From a virus: a stretch of DNA of 27,402 nt. The notes under the pieces are model-generated. The model was not told the origin of the DNA, searched no databases, and saw nothing but the letters and a program-made list of their open reading frames with translations. Where the stretch lies: IMG/VR virus record IMGVR_UViG_3300029813_000232, positions 1 through 27,402 of that record; one strand, written 5' to 3'. The first letter of the stretch is position 1; the number at the start of each line of letters is the position of its first letter. The translations under genes were made by a program, and so were the position numbers. Below are positions 5,456-14,750 of this stretch, in pieces.

Positions 5456-8400
5456 CTTTTGGAGACTCTCGGGATGGGAGTCGTTTCTCCTCTGTAACGA
5501 GTTTTATTGCCCTGTTGTAATCGGCAAGCCATGCCTTTTGAAGTTTCTCTGCCTCGTCCTTGTCCCTCTGGCTGAAGGAGCTGAAAAACTCCCGTCTGTT
5601 TTTGAGTGCCACCGGGCCAAGCGGTGACCTGCGTGCCCTTGACTGCTTCAGGCCCGACCAAAGTTTCTTTCGCTCTTCGAAGGTATCCTTCTTGCTGAAA
5701 AGTATCTCAATGTATTCGGCGGCGCTCTCTATATCATTAGCGGTTATGTTACGGGCAATCAGTTCGTATACCAGCGAATTCTTTCCTACGGGGTAACTTG
5801 GCGGGCCCATTATCGCTTTTTCAACTTTCTCATACAACCCAACGTGTTGCTCCCGCCAGTATTCGTTAGCCCGGAACCGCCACCTGTTGTACAGCACCGC
5901 CCGTTTGCCGTCTTTTCCAACCAACACCCCAACCTTATTCAGGATGCCCTCTGCCTGTCTGATCGCCGACACATCCCGTCTCATGGCCTTTTTCAGGGCG
6001 TGGATCGTAAGCCCCGGCCGCCGGAGTGCAGCTAGCATCGTCTTGCCTAATTCTCCTATGGTTCCCGCCGTCGGCCCCAACACCCAGTCAGTAAGTCCCC
6101 ATGTCAGGTCTGCAAACATCCCGATCATTCCACCATCAAGTGCATCCTTGTAGAGAATCCATGCTATATCTTTAACATTATGTTTGTCCGGCCTTCTTCT
6201 CAGATTGGTAAGTAATGCCTCTTCCTTCTCGTAAACGTAGTCTCTGGCAATGTTGTATAGTTCTCCAGCGATTGTTACCCCGATAATGAATCTCATAAGC
6301 GGGACCACGTTGCCCTTAATCGCCTGTTTCATCGCTGATCGGTAAATAAAACTTAGCTGCTCAACCGGCCATACCTTGAACTGTGCCAGGACCTTCATAA
6401 GAGGACTGTCATCCCACCACAGGCGCTTGGTGCTCAGGATAACCGGGAAAGCTTGGTCCCGAGCTGCTCTGTGCATAACAGCCTGAACTTCAATAGGTGG
6501 CATGTCGGCGCCCTTCGACTTTATCAGTATATCCACCATCTCCTCAGTGGTTTTGCCAGCCAAACCCGCTTCTTTAATCCTTTCGGCTATCTGAGCCTCT
6601 GTATTTTCTCCAAGATTCTGAATTGCCTTGAAAAGATTCCCCAGGCGACTATCTGGTTTGGCATTGAGATACAATTGGATGTCTCTCTCAAGTTTCATCT
6701 TTGCCCCCAGCGCCTCCATTACCTGGTTTCCCCTCTCGGATGAAGTAAAGGGTTTGCCGATCATACTCATAACGATTGTCCCTGGCTCGACCCCCTCTGC
6801 TATTGATCCGTGTGAGAACACCGCTCCCGACCGTATCATTTGTTCCTTAACCCTCCGAGCAGACTTAATCCAGACATTCAAATATGGCGGGAACTTCAGT
6901 GTTGCGCGCAATGTTATTGAAAGCCCTGCTGTGGTATACACTTTGGCAAAGCGGTCGATCATGTTTCGGGTAATAGTCAACGGACTCACGGCAATCTTCC
7001 CTATGAACTGCACCGCTCGAAGGTCACGGGAAATGCGCTGGGCCGATTCTGACGCTTTGGAGCCAAGCCCGAATGACGATCTTATGAACTGGTGAACCAC
7101 ATCAGCATCAAAAGGATGCTCCTGAGCTATCTTGCCAATCAATTCATTTGCTTTTGGAAATGACATCCCCAACTCATCCCACCCCCATTTTCTGATCCCT
7201 TCTATAGTCATCCAGTTTCTTTCCATAGAACCTGACAGTACTTTGAAGGGGTCCCACTCACGCAAATATGTCGGTAGAGGAGTTCTCGTTCGCTCAAAGT
7301 ATGGATTGATACTCCTGAGCTGTACTTCCTTGTTTTTAATAAGTTGAAAGACAGCCTCGTCATAATTCTTTGCCCAGCCCATTTCTACAAGCCATTCCAC
7401 AGCTTTAGCAACCTTGGGAGTCATGTCCCAGCCAGGCTTCATTGCACCTGCTGCTACTTCCTGAAGAACGGCGCGCCCCTCTTTATTGGGCACCTGCGGA
7501 AAAGCGCGTCCTCCCCCGCCAGCGGGAATCTTCTCTTCCCCCGGGCCTCCAAGTCGCCTTTGCCCACCGACTGCGGCAAATTCCTTAAGTTGCCTGTCCA
7601 GTATCTGCCGCAAATGCTCAGACCGCTCAACAACTTTCTCAGTCTGGGTATTGGCCGGAATCTCTTTGTCAGTTACCATCGCCGCCCTGGTGCGTTCTTT
7701 CGGGGTCAAACCCCTCATTGCTTTGCGGATGTCAAGATCATCATTATTGGTCTCACGTCGCACATCGAAGGCTATCTCGTCAATGTCTTTGGCTAGTTCA
7801 GCGCCGCCCTCACCTAATTTCCGCATGTGTGTAGCTCCCCGCCGCACAAGGCGCTCCGCAATTTTCTTGCCTGCGACTCCAAGGGACTGAGCCTCTCTTA
7901 TGCCTGATCTGACCAATTCCGGGTCAATCGGCCCAGTGGCAGCATAGAGTTTGGTAACTTCTGCATCACTCAAGGAAGGAAGCTCGACTTGCCTTTTCTC
8001 GGCCTCACGGGCAGCTTCTTCTTTCCTGGCTTCCCATAAGGGAGCACCTTCCTCTGGCGCAGGGGCACCTTCTGGCGCTCGGATCCCCTCGGCCGGAATC
8101 TTTGCCTGTACCCCAAGTCCCAACGCAACCTGTTCACGTTTCGGCTTGATCTTACCAACCTCTTGAACTTCCATTCTTAGCGCCGGAGCTTTGGGCGCTT
8201 CTACAGGCGTTACAGATTCCACAGATATAGGTCTATACACCCCCCTTTTTGTTTCAACCGAAAAGTCCATTCTCTCACCGGCGAAAATGTCATCCGGGTT
8301 CAAATCTCTGGCATCTACTCGCACACGGATAACTGTCCCGTCGCCATAATCTTGGGCAACAGACTTGCTACTACTGAGATAAACTCCGTACGAATCGGGA

Positions 8401-10421
8401 GTATCTTTTGGCCTGCGGAGTAGTCCCTCTTTCATTATCTGTTGGGCCTTTTCTTTTGTAGTGGCATGATATAGGGAAACAGTGCCCCCCTTTTCAATTT
8501 TCCCGCCAACAGATTCCAGTTCGTTAGCCCAAATGGGTCGTCTCTCTTCGCCGGGACGTTTCGCAACAGCCCCGACTGGTACTTCGGGGCGAATCTCAGG
8601 CTTTATTGCCTTAGCGGACTTCTCAGGCGGCTTCTCTGTGATTTCCTCGATACGCCCTTCCTCTGGAACTGGTGCATATTCTCCCATCTTGGAAGTAACG
8701 TCGTGAAGCTCCTGCTCTGCAAGTGCAACCAGTTTGTCAAAATCAATATCCCCGGTACTCCTGTCAACAATAGCCTCTTCTCCATAACGCTCTATGAAAC
8801 TCTGGGGCAATTCGCCTGAGTCCATTACATCATAGTCCTGCTTTATGCTCTTGTCCCGACTGACAATGCCGTATGATCCAACAGGGCTTTTCCCCTTGAG
8901 TCCCCACCTGACTCCCTCTAACAGGCCAGGATAATCCTTAGCAGCCTTGACTCCTGTTATTGCTTGTAAAGCTGGCATTTTGTCGGCTTTACGTGGATCA
9001 AGTATAATCTCCCCGGCATATTTCCCCTTCCCGGTAGCGAAAAGCGGCTCTCGTGCAGGAACTTCAGCGGTTGCCGGTGCGATTTCCATACCCTTTGCAA
9101 CAGCCCTCGGAACTGGCTCTGCCTTCCCTACTGGTAATTCCTTAAGAGCTTCTGTGTATCGAGCTTCCTTTCGGATCAGGGCCGCAATGTCATCTTCAAG
9201 TTTGATAAAATCGTCAAGGGTCGGATTTACTTTCGCTGCGTAGCGTCGGTACATCTCTCGCTGCACACCTTTGGATATTTCTGAGGGAATGCCATTTCCT
9301 CTGAGGACATCATCCAGTTCACTCATTTTCCTCTTCATTATCGTATTCTTAACCTCAAACGAAATGTCTCTGCGAGTCATCACGCCAAAAAGCATGAAAA
9401 CCGCAGCAGTAACAGCAGAATCAACCTGGCTGGCCCCCGACAATCGGCTCACCAAATAACCATACATAGCTGTCGCTGGCACCCTTATGGCTTTGTTGGG
9501 CACAGCAAGAGTACCACCCAACCCCGCACCCATAAGTGTCATGTTCGTTATATGCTTGGCAGCATCTTCAGGAGACATTTCCTGTGCGGTAGCCTCCTGT
9601 GCGCCCCTTAATCCAAATGTTGCTCCTCCCCCTATAGCTCTACCCCCCATCTCGGCCAACTTTTCAGGCAAACGGGCACGCCTGAGACTTAGTGCTGTGC
9701 GCCCGGTAACGCCCCCCGCTTGGACAATTTTTGATGGTAGGACGAAGCCTGTAACCATTCCAGCAATATCAGCCGCAACCTTTTCCGGCCCAGTCAGTAA
9801 CTCTTGCTCCATAATGCCAGCCTTCTTACCAACGACGGCATTGAAAAACCGCTCTACTATCGGCTCTTTTTGAAGTAGACCGGTGTCTTGTAGATACTTC
9901 TTCGCTCCGTGGGCGCCTTTTTCATCCACTAGGTCGCTAATCATAAGATACATTCGGGCCTGATTAACTTCTTGAGGCGTGGCTTCTTCCAAAGGTTTGG
10001 TTTCTGGCGCTGTAGCCTTAGCCATAAAGCCACCTGCGGGCCTTCCACCCATTGCTCCCATTCCATAGCCCCTCTCCGCCTGAGTATTGTAGTAACGCTC
10101 GTTCTCCTCGTCGATTTGCTCATCCGGCGTGGGTGCCGTTATGGAAATTTCCCGTCCATCACCCATCGCCAGCCGTTCCTGCTCATCCCGATCATCAATT
10201 ATCCGTTGCACCCTTGTCTTCGGTGGCTCTACTGCGGTAGACACCGGCGTTGCTGGCTCCGTAGCCGCTAGTAGCAGTCGGGACATCTCCGCTGCCCGGT
10301 CTTGGTCTTCCGTTGTAGCTGGCTTATGCTTGGGCATTTCTTGGAGTGGAATATCCCTGAAAGGGACAGGTCCCGCCTTTTTTATATCAACGAGTGGAAT
10401 ATCTCTCCAGGGTGTACTCAT
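5448..10421 (-). CDS. Giant multidomain internal-virion/polyvalent protein with ADP-ribosyltransferase-like domain
   Basis: A 1657-residue protein. Residues 1-28 hold two copies of an (W/F)RDIPL motif. Residues 40-150 are disordered, and 200-350 contain hydrophobic Gly-rich stretches (MTLMGAGLGGTLAVP, AVFMLFGVM). Residues about 645-740 resemble an ADP-ribosyltransferase of the kind found in polyvalent proteins: SLYHATTKEKAQQIMKEGL (H652), SYGVYLSSS (Y681), VIRVRVDARDL. A long helical C-terminal third has several apolar segments (RFIIGVTIAGELYN, GGMIGMFADLTWGL). This layout fits proteins packed in the capsid and injected with DNA, which can modify host targets and help cross the membrane. It overlaps the upstream gene by ATGA and the fibre start by 8 bases. 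The third ART motif is not clear to me, so catalytic activity is inferred. Confidence 0.8.
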   Translation of the reverse strand: MSTPWRDIPLVDIKKAGPVPFRDIPLQEMPKHKPATTEDQDRAAEMSRLLLAATEPATPVSTAVEPPKTRVQRIIDDRDEQERLAMGDGREISITAPTPDEQIDEENERYYNTQAERGYGMGAMGGRPAGGFMAKATAPETKPLEEATPQEVNQARMYLMISDLVDEKGAHGAKKYLQDTGLLQKEPIVERFFNAVVGKKAGIMEQELLTGPEKVAADIAGMVTGFVLPSKIVQAGGVTGRTALSLRRARLPEKLAEMGGRAIGGGATFGLRGAQEATAQEMSPEDAAKHITNMTLMGAGLGGTLAVPNKAIRVPATAMYGYLVSRLSGASQVDSAVTAAVFMLFGVMTRRDISFEVKNTIMKRKMSELDDVLRGNGIPSEISKGVQREMYRRYAAKVNPTLDDFIKLEDDIAALIRKEARYTEALKELPVGKAEPVPRAVAKGMEIAPATAEVPAREPLFATGKGKYAGEIILDPRKADKMPALQAITGVKAAKDYPGLLEGVRWGLKGKSPVGSYGIVSRDKSIKQDYDVMDSGELPQSFIERYGEEAIVDRSTGDIDFDKLVALAEQELHDVTSKMGEYAPVPEEGRIEEITEKPPEKSAKAIKPEIRPEVPVGAVAKRPGEERRPIWANELESVGGKIEKGGTVSLYHATTKEKAQQIMKEGLLRRPKDTPDSYGVYLSSSKSVAQDYGDGTVIRVRVDARDLNPDDIFAGERMDFSVETKRGVYRPISVESVTPVEAPKAPALRMEVQEVGKIKPKREQVALGLGVQAKIPAEGIRAPEGAPAPEEGAPLWEARKEEAAREAEKRQVELPSLSDAEVTKLYAATGPIDPELVRSGIREAQSLGVAGKKIAERLVRRGATHMRKLGEGGAELAKDIDEIAFDVRRETNNDDLDIRKAMRGLTPKERTRAAMVTDKEIPANTQTEKVVERSEHLRQILDRQLKEFAAVGGQRRLGGPGEEKIPAGGGGRAFPQVPNKEGRAVLQEVAAGAMKPGWDMTPKVAKAVEWLVEMGWAKNYDEAVFQLIKNKEVQLRSINPYFERTRTPLPTYLREWDPFKVLSGSMERNWMTIEGIRKWGWDELGMSFPKANELIGKIAQEHPFDADVVHQFIRSSFGLGSKASESAQRISRDLRAVQFIGKIAVSPLTITRNMIDRFAKVYTTAGLSITLRATLKFPPYLNVWIKSARRVKEQMIRSGAVFSHGSIAEGVEPGTIVMSMIGKPFTSSERGNQVMEALGAKMKLERDIQLYLNAKPDSRLGNLFKAIQNLGENTEAQIAERIKEAGLAGKTTEEMVDILIKSKGADMPPIEVQAVMHRAARDQAFPVILSTKRLWWDDSPLMKVLAQFKVWPVEQLSFIYRSAMKQAIKGNVVPLMRFIIGVTIAGELYNIARDYVYEKEEALLTNLRRRPDKHNVKDIAWILYKDALDGGMIGMFADLTWGLTDWVLGPTAGTIGELGKTMLAALRRPGLTIHALKKAMRRDVSAIRQAEGILNKVGVLVGKDGKRAVLYNRWRFRANEYWREQHVGLYEKVEKAIMGPPSYPVGKNSLVYELIARNITANDIESAAEYIEILFSKKDTFEERKKLWSGLKQSRARRSPLGPVALKNRREFFSSFSQRDKDEAEKLQKAWLADYNRAIKLVTEEKRLPSRESPKDE

Positions 10422-11356
10422 CTTAACAACCTACGATGGAGTTCCTTACGTGCTCTTCGCATAGTTTCTTCTTTTCCTAGGTATTCCTCCGGGACATTTT
10501 TTGGCTCAATTGGTTGGCCTGTTTGTTCTGAAAACCAATCCTCCCAATTAAATGTCCAGATATATCCTCCATCTATATTTGAGTACCTTCTAGTAGCGCC
10601 TTCTGGTGCTGGGAAACTAATCTCAGATTGAGGATATAGTAGTGTAGATGAAGATGTCTTAACCGCAGAAGCGGGTGGCTCAATTGATGTTTTTGCTTTT
10701 GTTTCTCTGGGCGGTTTCTCGCGAGCCTTTCCTGGGGGATCGCCGGGAAGACGAAACCATGCGCCAGACGGAAGTGCGTCAAACTGTTCCTGGCTTTCCC
10801 GAATCTCATAGGGATGGTCTGAAGTTCCATCACCAGCAGTAATTTCCCCCGGAGCCTCTGCTTCCGGGACTTTTGGACTTATTGTTATTCTGGTGACGGG
10901 CCGGGCCGTCTTCGGTGGCCCCAATGGTTCGGCGCTGATTCCCGTGGCAGGGACCCTCCCCGCCTGCTGCCCGGTAAGTTTCACCAGTAACTTATTATCT
11001 GCCCTGTCTTTGACATCCAGGCTGGCCAATTGGCGCTTATACACACTAATGGCGGTCTTGGGGGGAAGATTATAGTGATAACCTTCAAAGCTATCGTCAG
11101 TTACCTTTTTACCTTTGAGTTTCCCCTGAATCGTTTCCCTTTTGCCTTGGCGGGCATACATGCGATCGTCAATCCTGGCAATCCGCTCCTCAACGGTCGG
11201 TTTCGGCTCCAACCCTTCGCGGATTTTACCCCTTAGAATCTTTTCCTCCTCCTCCCCGCGAATCCGCCCTTCAATGGTCGGTTTCGGCTCTTCGGCGGGA
11301 GCCTTCACCCAAGGCGGTGGGGGTGGCAAACTTCTCGTTCTTGTTTGAGGCGGCAT
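10418..11356 (-). CDS. Pro-rich hypothetical, probable internal virion component
   Basis: A 312-residue protein of largely low complexity. It has a poly-Pro start (SLPPPPPWVKAP) and an internal duplication (EPKPTIEGRIRG at 23-34 and EPKPTVEERIAR at 50-61). A compact motif follows around 175-206 (AGDGTSDHPYEIRESQEQF, then LPSGAWFRLPGDP), of the 'LP.GawF...' kind common in phage internal or tail proteins, and the C-terminus is basic (RRARKELHRRLLR). It lies between two ejection-type genes and overlaps the giant gene by 4 bases (ATGA), so it is probably carried inside the virion. I do not recognise an enzymatic domain. Confidence 0.65.
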   Translation of the reverse strand: MPPQTRTRSLPPPPPWVKAPAEEPKPTIEGRIRGEEEEKILRGKIREGLEPKPTVEERIARIDDRMYARQGKRETIQGKLKGKKVTDDSFEGYHYNLPPKTAISVYKRQLASLDVKDRADNKLLVKLTGQQAGRVPATGISAEPLGPPKTARPVTRITISPKVPEAEAPGEITAGDGTSDHPYEIRESQEQFDALPSGAWFRLPGDPPGKAREKPPRETKAKTSIEPPASAVKTSSSTLLYPQSEISFPAPEGATRRYSNIDGGYIWTFNWEDWFSEQTGQPIEPKNVPEEYLGKEETMRRARKELHRRLLR

Positions 11357-11357
11357 A

Positions 11358-12065
11358 TTAGTAATTCACCCACTGAGCATTGGGGGGTACCCTTCCTCCC
11401 CATAAAACCCACTTGCTCCCATTCCAGCCGTATGTCTGGCCTTGGGGGTTCTTCGTGAAGAAAGTAGCGCCCCGCTGCCCTCCCTGCATCCCCGCAAAGC
11501 CGCTCACGCCTTCGCCAATATCTTCAGCCGCTCCTGTTATGCCGCCGTAATAGCGGCTTCGGATGTCCTCACCGGCTCCGTATTTCATGGTGGCCAACTG
11601 GCGGATCAGGTCGCTTTCGCTAAGGGCGTACCGGCCAAATTCCCGCTGGGCCCCTGTTTTGGTCGCCTCGTTCTGAATGGCAATCGCCCGCGCTTGGTCA
11701 GCTATTGATCGCAGCATCCCAGCCTCTACTTTCCCGACCATGCTGGCCGCCACCCCGGAGTGCTCCAATCCCCGCGATGCGGCGTATCCCATAGTTTTCT
11801 GCCGGGCAACCTGGCCGGCCTCTCCGACTTGGCTGGATACCCGCTGCATCATCTCCCGTGTCGGTAATGCACCCTCTGTCATTCGTTTGCGAAGCATCGA
11901 CAACCATTCCTGCTCATATGGGCTTCTCTGCTGGAATGCTGTGGAGAACTGCCCCAGCGCCTTTTTCGATTCTTTCTTCTGCTTGCTGGCGCCCCACGCT
12001 TTCGACAATGCGGAAAAAGCCTTACCGCCAAGGTACAGGCCACCCCAGAATAAAGGTCCTGGCAT
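11358..12065 (-). CDS. Internal virion/ejection-like protein
   Basis: A 235-residue protein. A short Gly-rich apolar N-terminus (PLFWGGLYLGGKAFSAL) is followed by a long Ala/Gln/Arg-rich helical region (about 30-165) with the pattern of small podoviral internal proteins. A Gly-rich linker leads to a C-terminal beta piece FTKNPQGQTYGWNGSKWVLW. It starts 1 base after the stop of the upstream gene and ends 1 base before the next start. Together with the two following genes it would form the set of proteins ejected into the cell. The family is not certain. Confidence 0.6.
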   Translation of the reverse strand: MPGPLFWGGLYLGGKAFSALSKAWGASKQKKESKKALGQFSTAFQQRSPYEQEWLSMLRKRMTEGALPTREMMQRVSSQVGEAGQVARQKTMGYAASRGLEHSGVAASMVGKVEAGMLRSIADQARAIAIQNEATKTGAQREFGRYALSESDLIRQLATMKYGAGEDIRSRYYGGITGAAEDIGEGVSGFAGMQGGQRGATFFTKNPQGQTYGWNGSKWVLWGGRVPPNAQWVNY

Positions 12066-12066
12066 T

Positions 12067-12330
12067 TTACTTCACCTCCTCCATCACCTGGAAGAACAGC
12101 CTGTCCCCCCGGCGGACGTACCGGCGCCGTTCAGGCCGCAGCGGATCCCCTGGGCCCACTTGGGCCGGACGAAGGTCGACCTCCATTTCCTGGCCATCCT
12201 CCAACTCCTCCAGAAAAGGAGGTTTATCCAAAATCCCGACCGGTCTCGCCTGTCCGTTCTTCCGCCGCTCAAACGCTTGGCGGATCATCTGGGCCACTTG
12301 ACGTTTGGTTACACGTGTTTCCTGGGTCAT
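12067..12330 (-). CDS. Small protein sharing the tail-fibre N-terminal domain
   Basis: An 87-residue protein. Residues 1-30 are basic and helical (VTKRQVAQMIRQAFERRKNG). Residues 32 to about 86 align without large gaps to residues 6-60 of the tail fibre: both share GIL..PP.L.EL..GQ, then P.Q.G, and an R-Y-x-R-x-G-x-x-L ending. By eye about 20 of 53 positions are identical. It may occupy the same binding site in the virion as the fibre, or act as a fibre adaptor. It starts by overlapping the stop of the nozzle gene by one base. Confidence 0.65.
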   Translation of the reverse strand: MTQETRVTKRQVAQMIRQAFERRKNGQARPVGILDKPPFLEELEDGQEMEVDLRPAQVGPGDPLRPERRRYVRRGDRLFFQVMEEVK

Positions 12331-14750
12331 TATCCAACCTCCAATTCGATTCCGCGTATTTCGTGGTCTTCGTTCGCAGAGGCCGCTGAAACCAGCTCCA
12401 GTGCTATATTTCTTCCTCTACGCTTGATTTTGATAACCCTCTCCTCCCCGTTGGCCGCCGCGGCAATGGCCGTCAGGGTATCGCTCTTTGCCCCATCGTT
12501 CAGGTATACCTTCGGTGTTATGGCGTCGCTGCCCTTGTGATTGAGCCGGGCATACCGGATAAGGCTCTCCCACTCCATTGTTCCCGGATGGATATAAGCC
12601 GTCTTCAGTTTCGTTCCGAAAACTTCCGTCCCTGTCAGCGCTTGGTGCACCTGGTAGATCGCCGTCCCCTCCCACTCGTGCAGGTAGAAGTAGCCATTCT
12701 CGTCCACTGCCGACCGTTCCGGCTTAACCTGGACAGCCGACACCGTCCCGTATGGAAGATTGAACCACTTAGGATACTCTCCGAACACGCTGTCGATCTC
12801 CAGTGCCCAGGTCTCGGTGTCGGTTCCCAGGTTGAATTGCACGATCCGCCGCTCGGACAGGTACATGGCCGAGAAGTCATCGCTCCCGGCGGTCACCGCC
12901 GCCCGGTAAACGTCGTCTATCGGGAATGATACCGCCCTTTCCTTTATGCGCCCATCCAAGCCCATAAAGTAGACACCGGTGTCGTAGCAAAAGAAGTACC
13001 CGATGGGTGTCCTCACAATGGCGGCGTCGTTAATCAGTCCAATATCACCCTCATGCTCGTGTTTCTCCCACGCCGTCGGGTCGGCTCGGGGTACACCCAA
13101 GTAGGCTATATCATGCCGGTAAAACACCGCTAAGGCTTCTGTCCTCTCCAGCGGGAATATCCCCATACCTTCGCCGCCACGGCCGCTGTCGGGCATGATG
13201 AAATTCTTGTTTGGTATCACGTCCGGTTGATCGATCTCGCTGAACCCTACCCAGTCCGGGTACTGATCGTTGTCCCCGCTGGGGTTAAACGCCAAGTTCA
13301 ACACGTACAACCTGCCCCTGAACCATGTACTGTACTTGTAGTACGCCTCAATCGAGGTAACGCCCGCCAGCGGGTGGTAGCCCTTATCCAGCAGGCCCGC
13401 GTCTACAACCCTCAGCGTGATGTTAGGTGCGGAATAGTCCCACATAACCTTGCCGATTCTAAGCGCTTCTGCAGCTCCGTTGGTTGGGTTGCCATCCAGG
13501 CAGAGAACCTTGTCGTTGTTGGCTAATATCACCCGGTATGCACTCTGTTCCTTTATGAGATATTTCAGGTACTCATTGTCCTCATAGGAAGCCGCAGTAA
13601 CGTAAAAGGCCCGCTGCCCCCCCCAGCCATTGGTTCCTGTATCTTCGTCAGACTGATAAACCCATCCTCCGGAAACATACTTGTACTTTTTTATGGTGTA
13701 GCTTTGGTCGTCGTAATACATATCGCCTGCGTCTTCGTGGAGAATCAACATTGTTGCCGTGTTATCGTCGATGTCGTATTCACTCAATCCAATGACCAGC
13801 GTATATTTGAGATCGTTTTCCTCTTCCGCGCCCCATTCCCCTGTCGGTGCCCATTCACTGGGCGTCCAGCTCTTGTCCCGGTCGTAAAACTTCTTCTCCA
13901 TTGTTGCACCCGTTCCGGTTACCACCGCAGGATCGTTCTGCGTCGAGACCATCTCAACCAGTTGGTAAAGGGCATCATCATCGTTCTTGGCATCGACATT
14001 GATCTGCCGGTAGACCTTCAGGTGGGTTATGCGCGGGTTCCAGTCATTACTGTTGAACATCATTTTGAGTAAAAGTATATTGGCCGTACCCTCAGTATAG
14101 TAGTAGAATTTGCCATCGGGAAAGAGCACCTCCTGACCGCCGTCAAACACTGGCACGACCTTGTAAAAGTAGTGCCCGGCTTTCAACTCTCCACCGGTGG
14201 TTGATTGCCTCGAAATATAGTTGTGGCTCCACGTTGCGGGGTATTTCAGCGCCGCATCGCAGTCGTACCAGACCGGGGTAGTGTAGGAATGATCCCATAA
14301 GTCATGGAAAAACTTACGCTTTATGTATCCATACCATACGGGAGAAATGCTCTGACTAAACGCCAACCTCAGCACGACACCAATTACCAGCGCCCGCATC
14401 TCGTCCCCGGCGGCGACAGCCCCGATGTCCTCAACTAGCGTCCAGGAAGTACCTGCGGCATTACTCACATATATCTTACCTGTTTCAACCTCAGCCACCG
14501 TTTCCTGCCACAACGAAAGCCATACCGCGCCACCGGTCAAGTCCTTGTGTACAAACCGGAACAGGTTTCTCAGGTATAAACTCGCCGGAAAACCGCTCCC
14601 ATAGGCCAGCACGCCGTCCCGTTTGCGTATCTTCCCCGGTCGGTCGAGGTAAAAGTTTTCCAACTCCGATGCGAAGCCAGGGGGTAAGTCGTCCTGATCG
14701 GCGGCGGTGAACACACCCTTGCCAGAATCGTATATAGGAATTAAGTTCAA
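12330..14750 (-). CDS. Tail nozzle/tubular protein B-like
   Basis: About 806 residues. The N-terminus (NLIPIYDSGKGVFTAADQDD, then LPPGFASELENFYLDRPGKI, then KRDGV) is the typical beginning of podoviral nozzle or DNA-stabilisation proteins, whose bulk is a beta-propeller-like platform at the tail tip. The body is Trp/Tyr-rich beta sequence in keeping with that. I chose the TTG at 14748-14750 as start. It follows a strong GGGAGGGG by 5 bases, overlaps the upstream stop (TTGA), and yields the expected start of the family. An in-frame TTG at 14765 lies within the Shine-Dalgarno region. Confidence 0.8.
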   Translation of the reverse strand: MNLIPIYDSGKGVFTAADQDDLPPGFASELENFYLDRPGKIRKRDGVLAYGSGFPASLYLRNLFRFVHKDLTGGAVWLSLWQETVAEVETGKIYVSNAAGTSWTLVEDIGAVAAGDEMRALVIGVVLRLAFSQSISPVWYGYIKRKFFHDLWDHSYTTPVWYDCDAALKYPATWSHNYISRQSTTGGELKAGHYFYKVVPVFDGGQEVLFPDGKFYYYTEGTANILLLKMMFNSNDWNPRITHLKVYRQINVDAKNDDDALYQLVEMVSTQNDPAVVTGTGATMEKKFYDRDKSWTPSEWAPTGEWGAEEENDLKYTLVIGLSEYDIDDNTATMLILHEDAGDMYYDDQSYTIKKYKYVSGGWVYQSDEDTGTNGWGGQRAFYVTAASYEDNEYLKYLIKEQSAYRVILANNDKVLCLDGNPTNGAAEALRIGKVMWDYSAPNITLRVVDAGLLDKGYHPLAGVTSIEAYYKYSTWFRGRLYVLNLAFNPSGDNDQYPDWVGFSEIDQPDVIPNKNFIMPDSGRGGEGMGIFPLERTEALAVFYRHDIAYLGVPRADPTAWEKHEHEGDIGLINDAAIVRTPIGYFFCYDTGVYFMGLDGRIKERAVSFPIDDVYRAAVTAGSDDFSAMYLSERRIVQFNLGTDTETWALEIDSVFGEYPKWFNLPYGTVSAVQVKPERSAVDENGYFYLHEWEGTAIYQVHQALTGTEVFGTKLKTAYIHPGTMEWESLIRYARLNHKGSDAITPKVYLNDGAKSDTLTAIAAAANGEERVIKIKRRGRNIALELVSAASANEDHEIRGIELEVG

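Noticed and set aside
11677-12540. 287-codon plus-strand frame
   Set aside because: Antisense to three well-supported minus-strand genes; no ribosome site; Ser/Leu/Pro-rich shadow composition.
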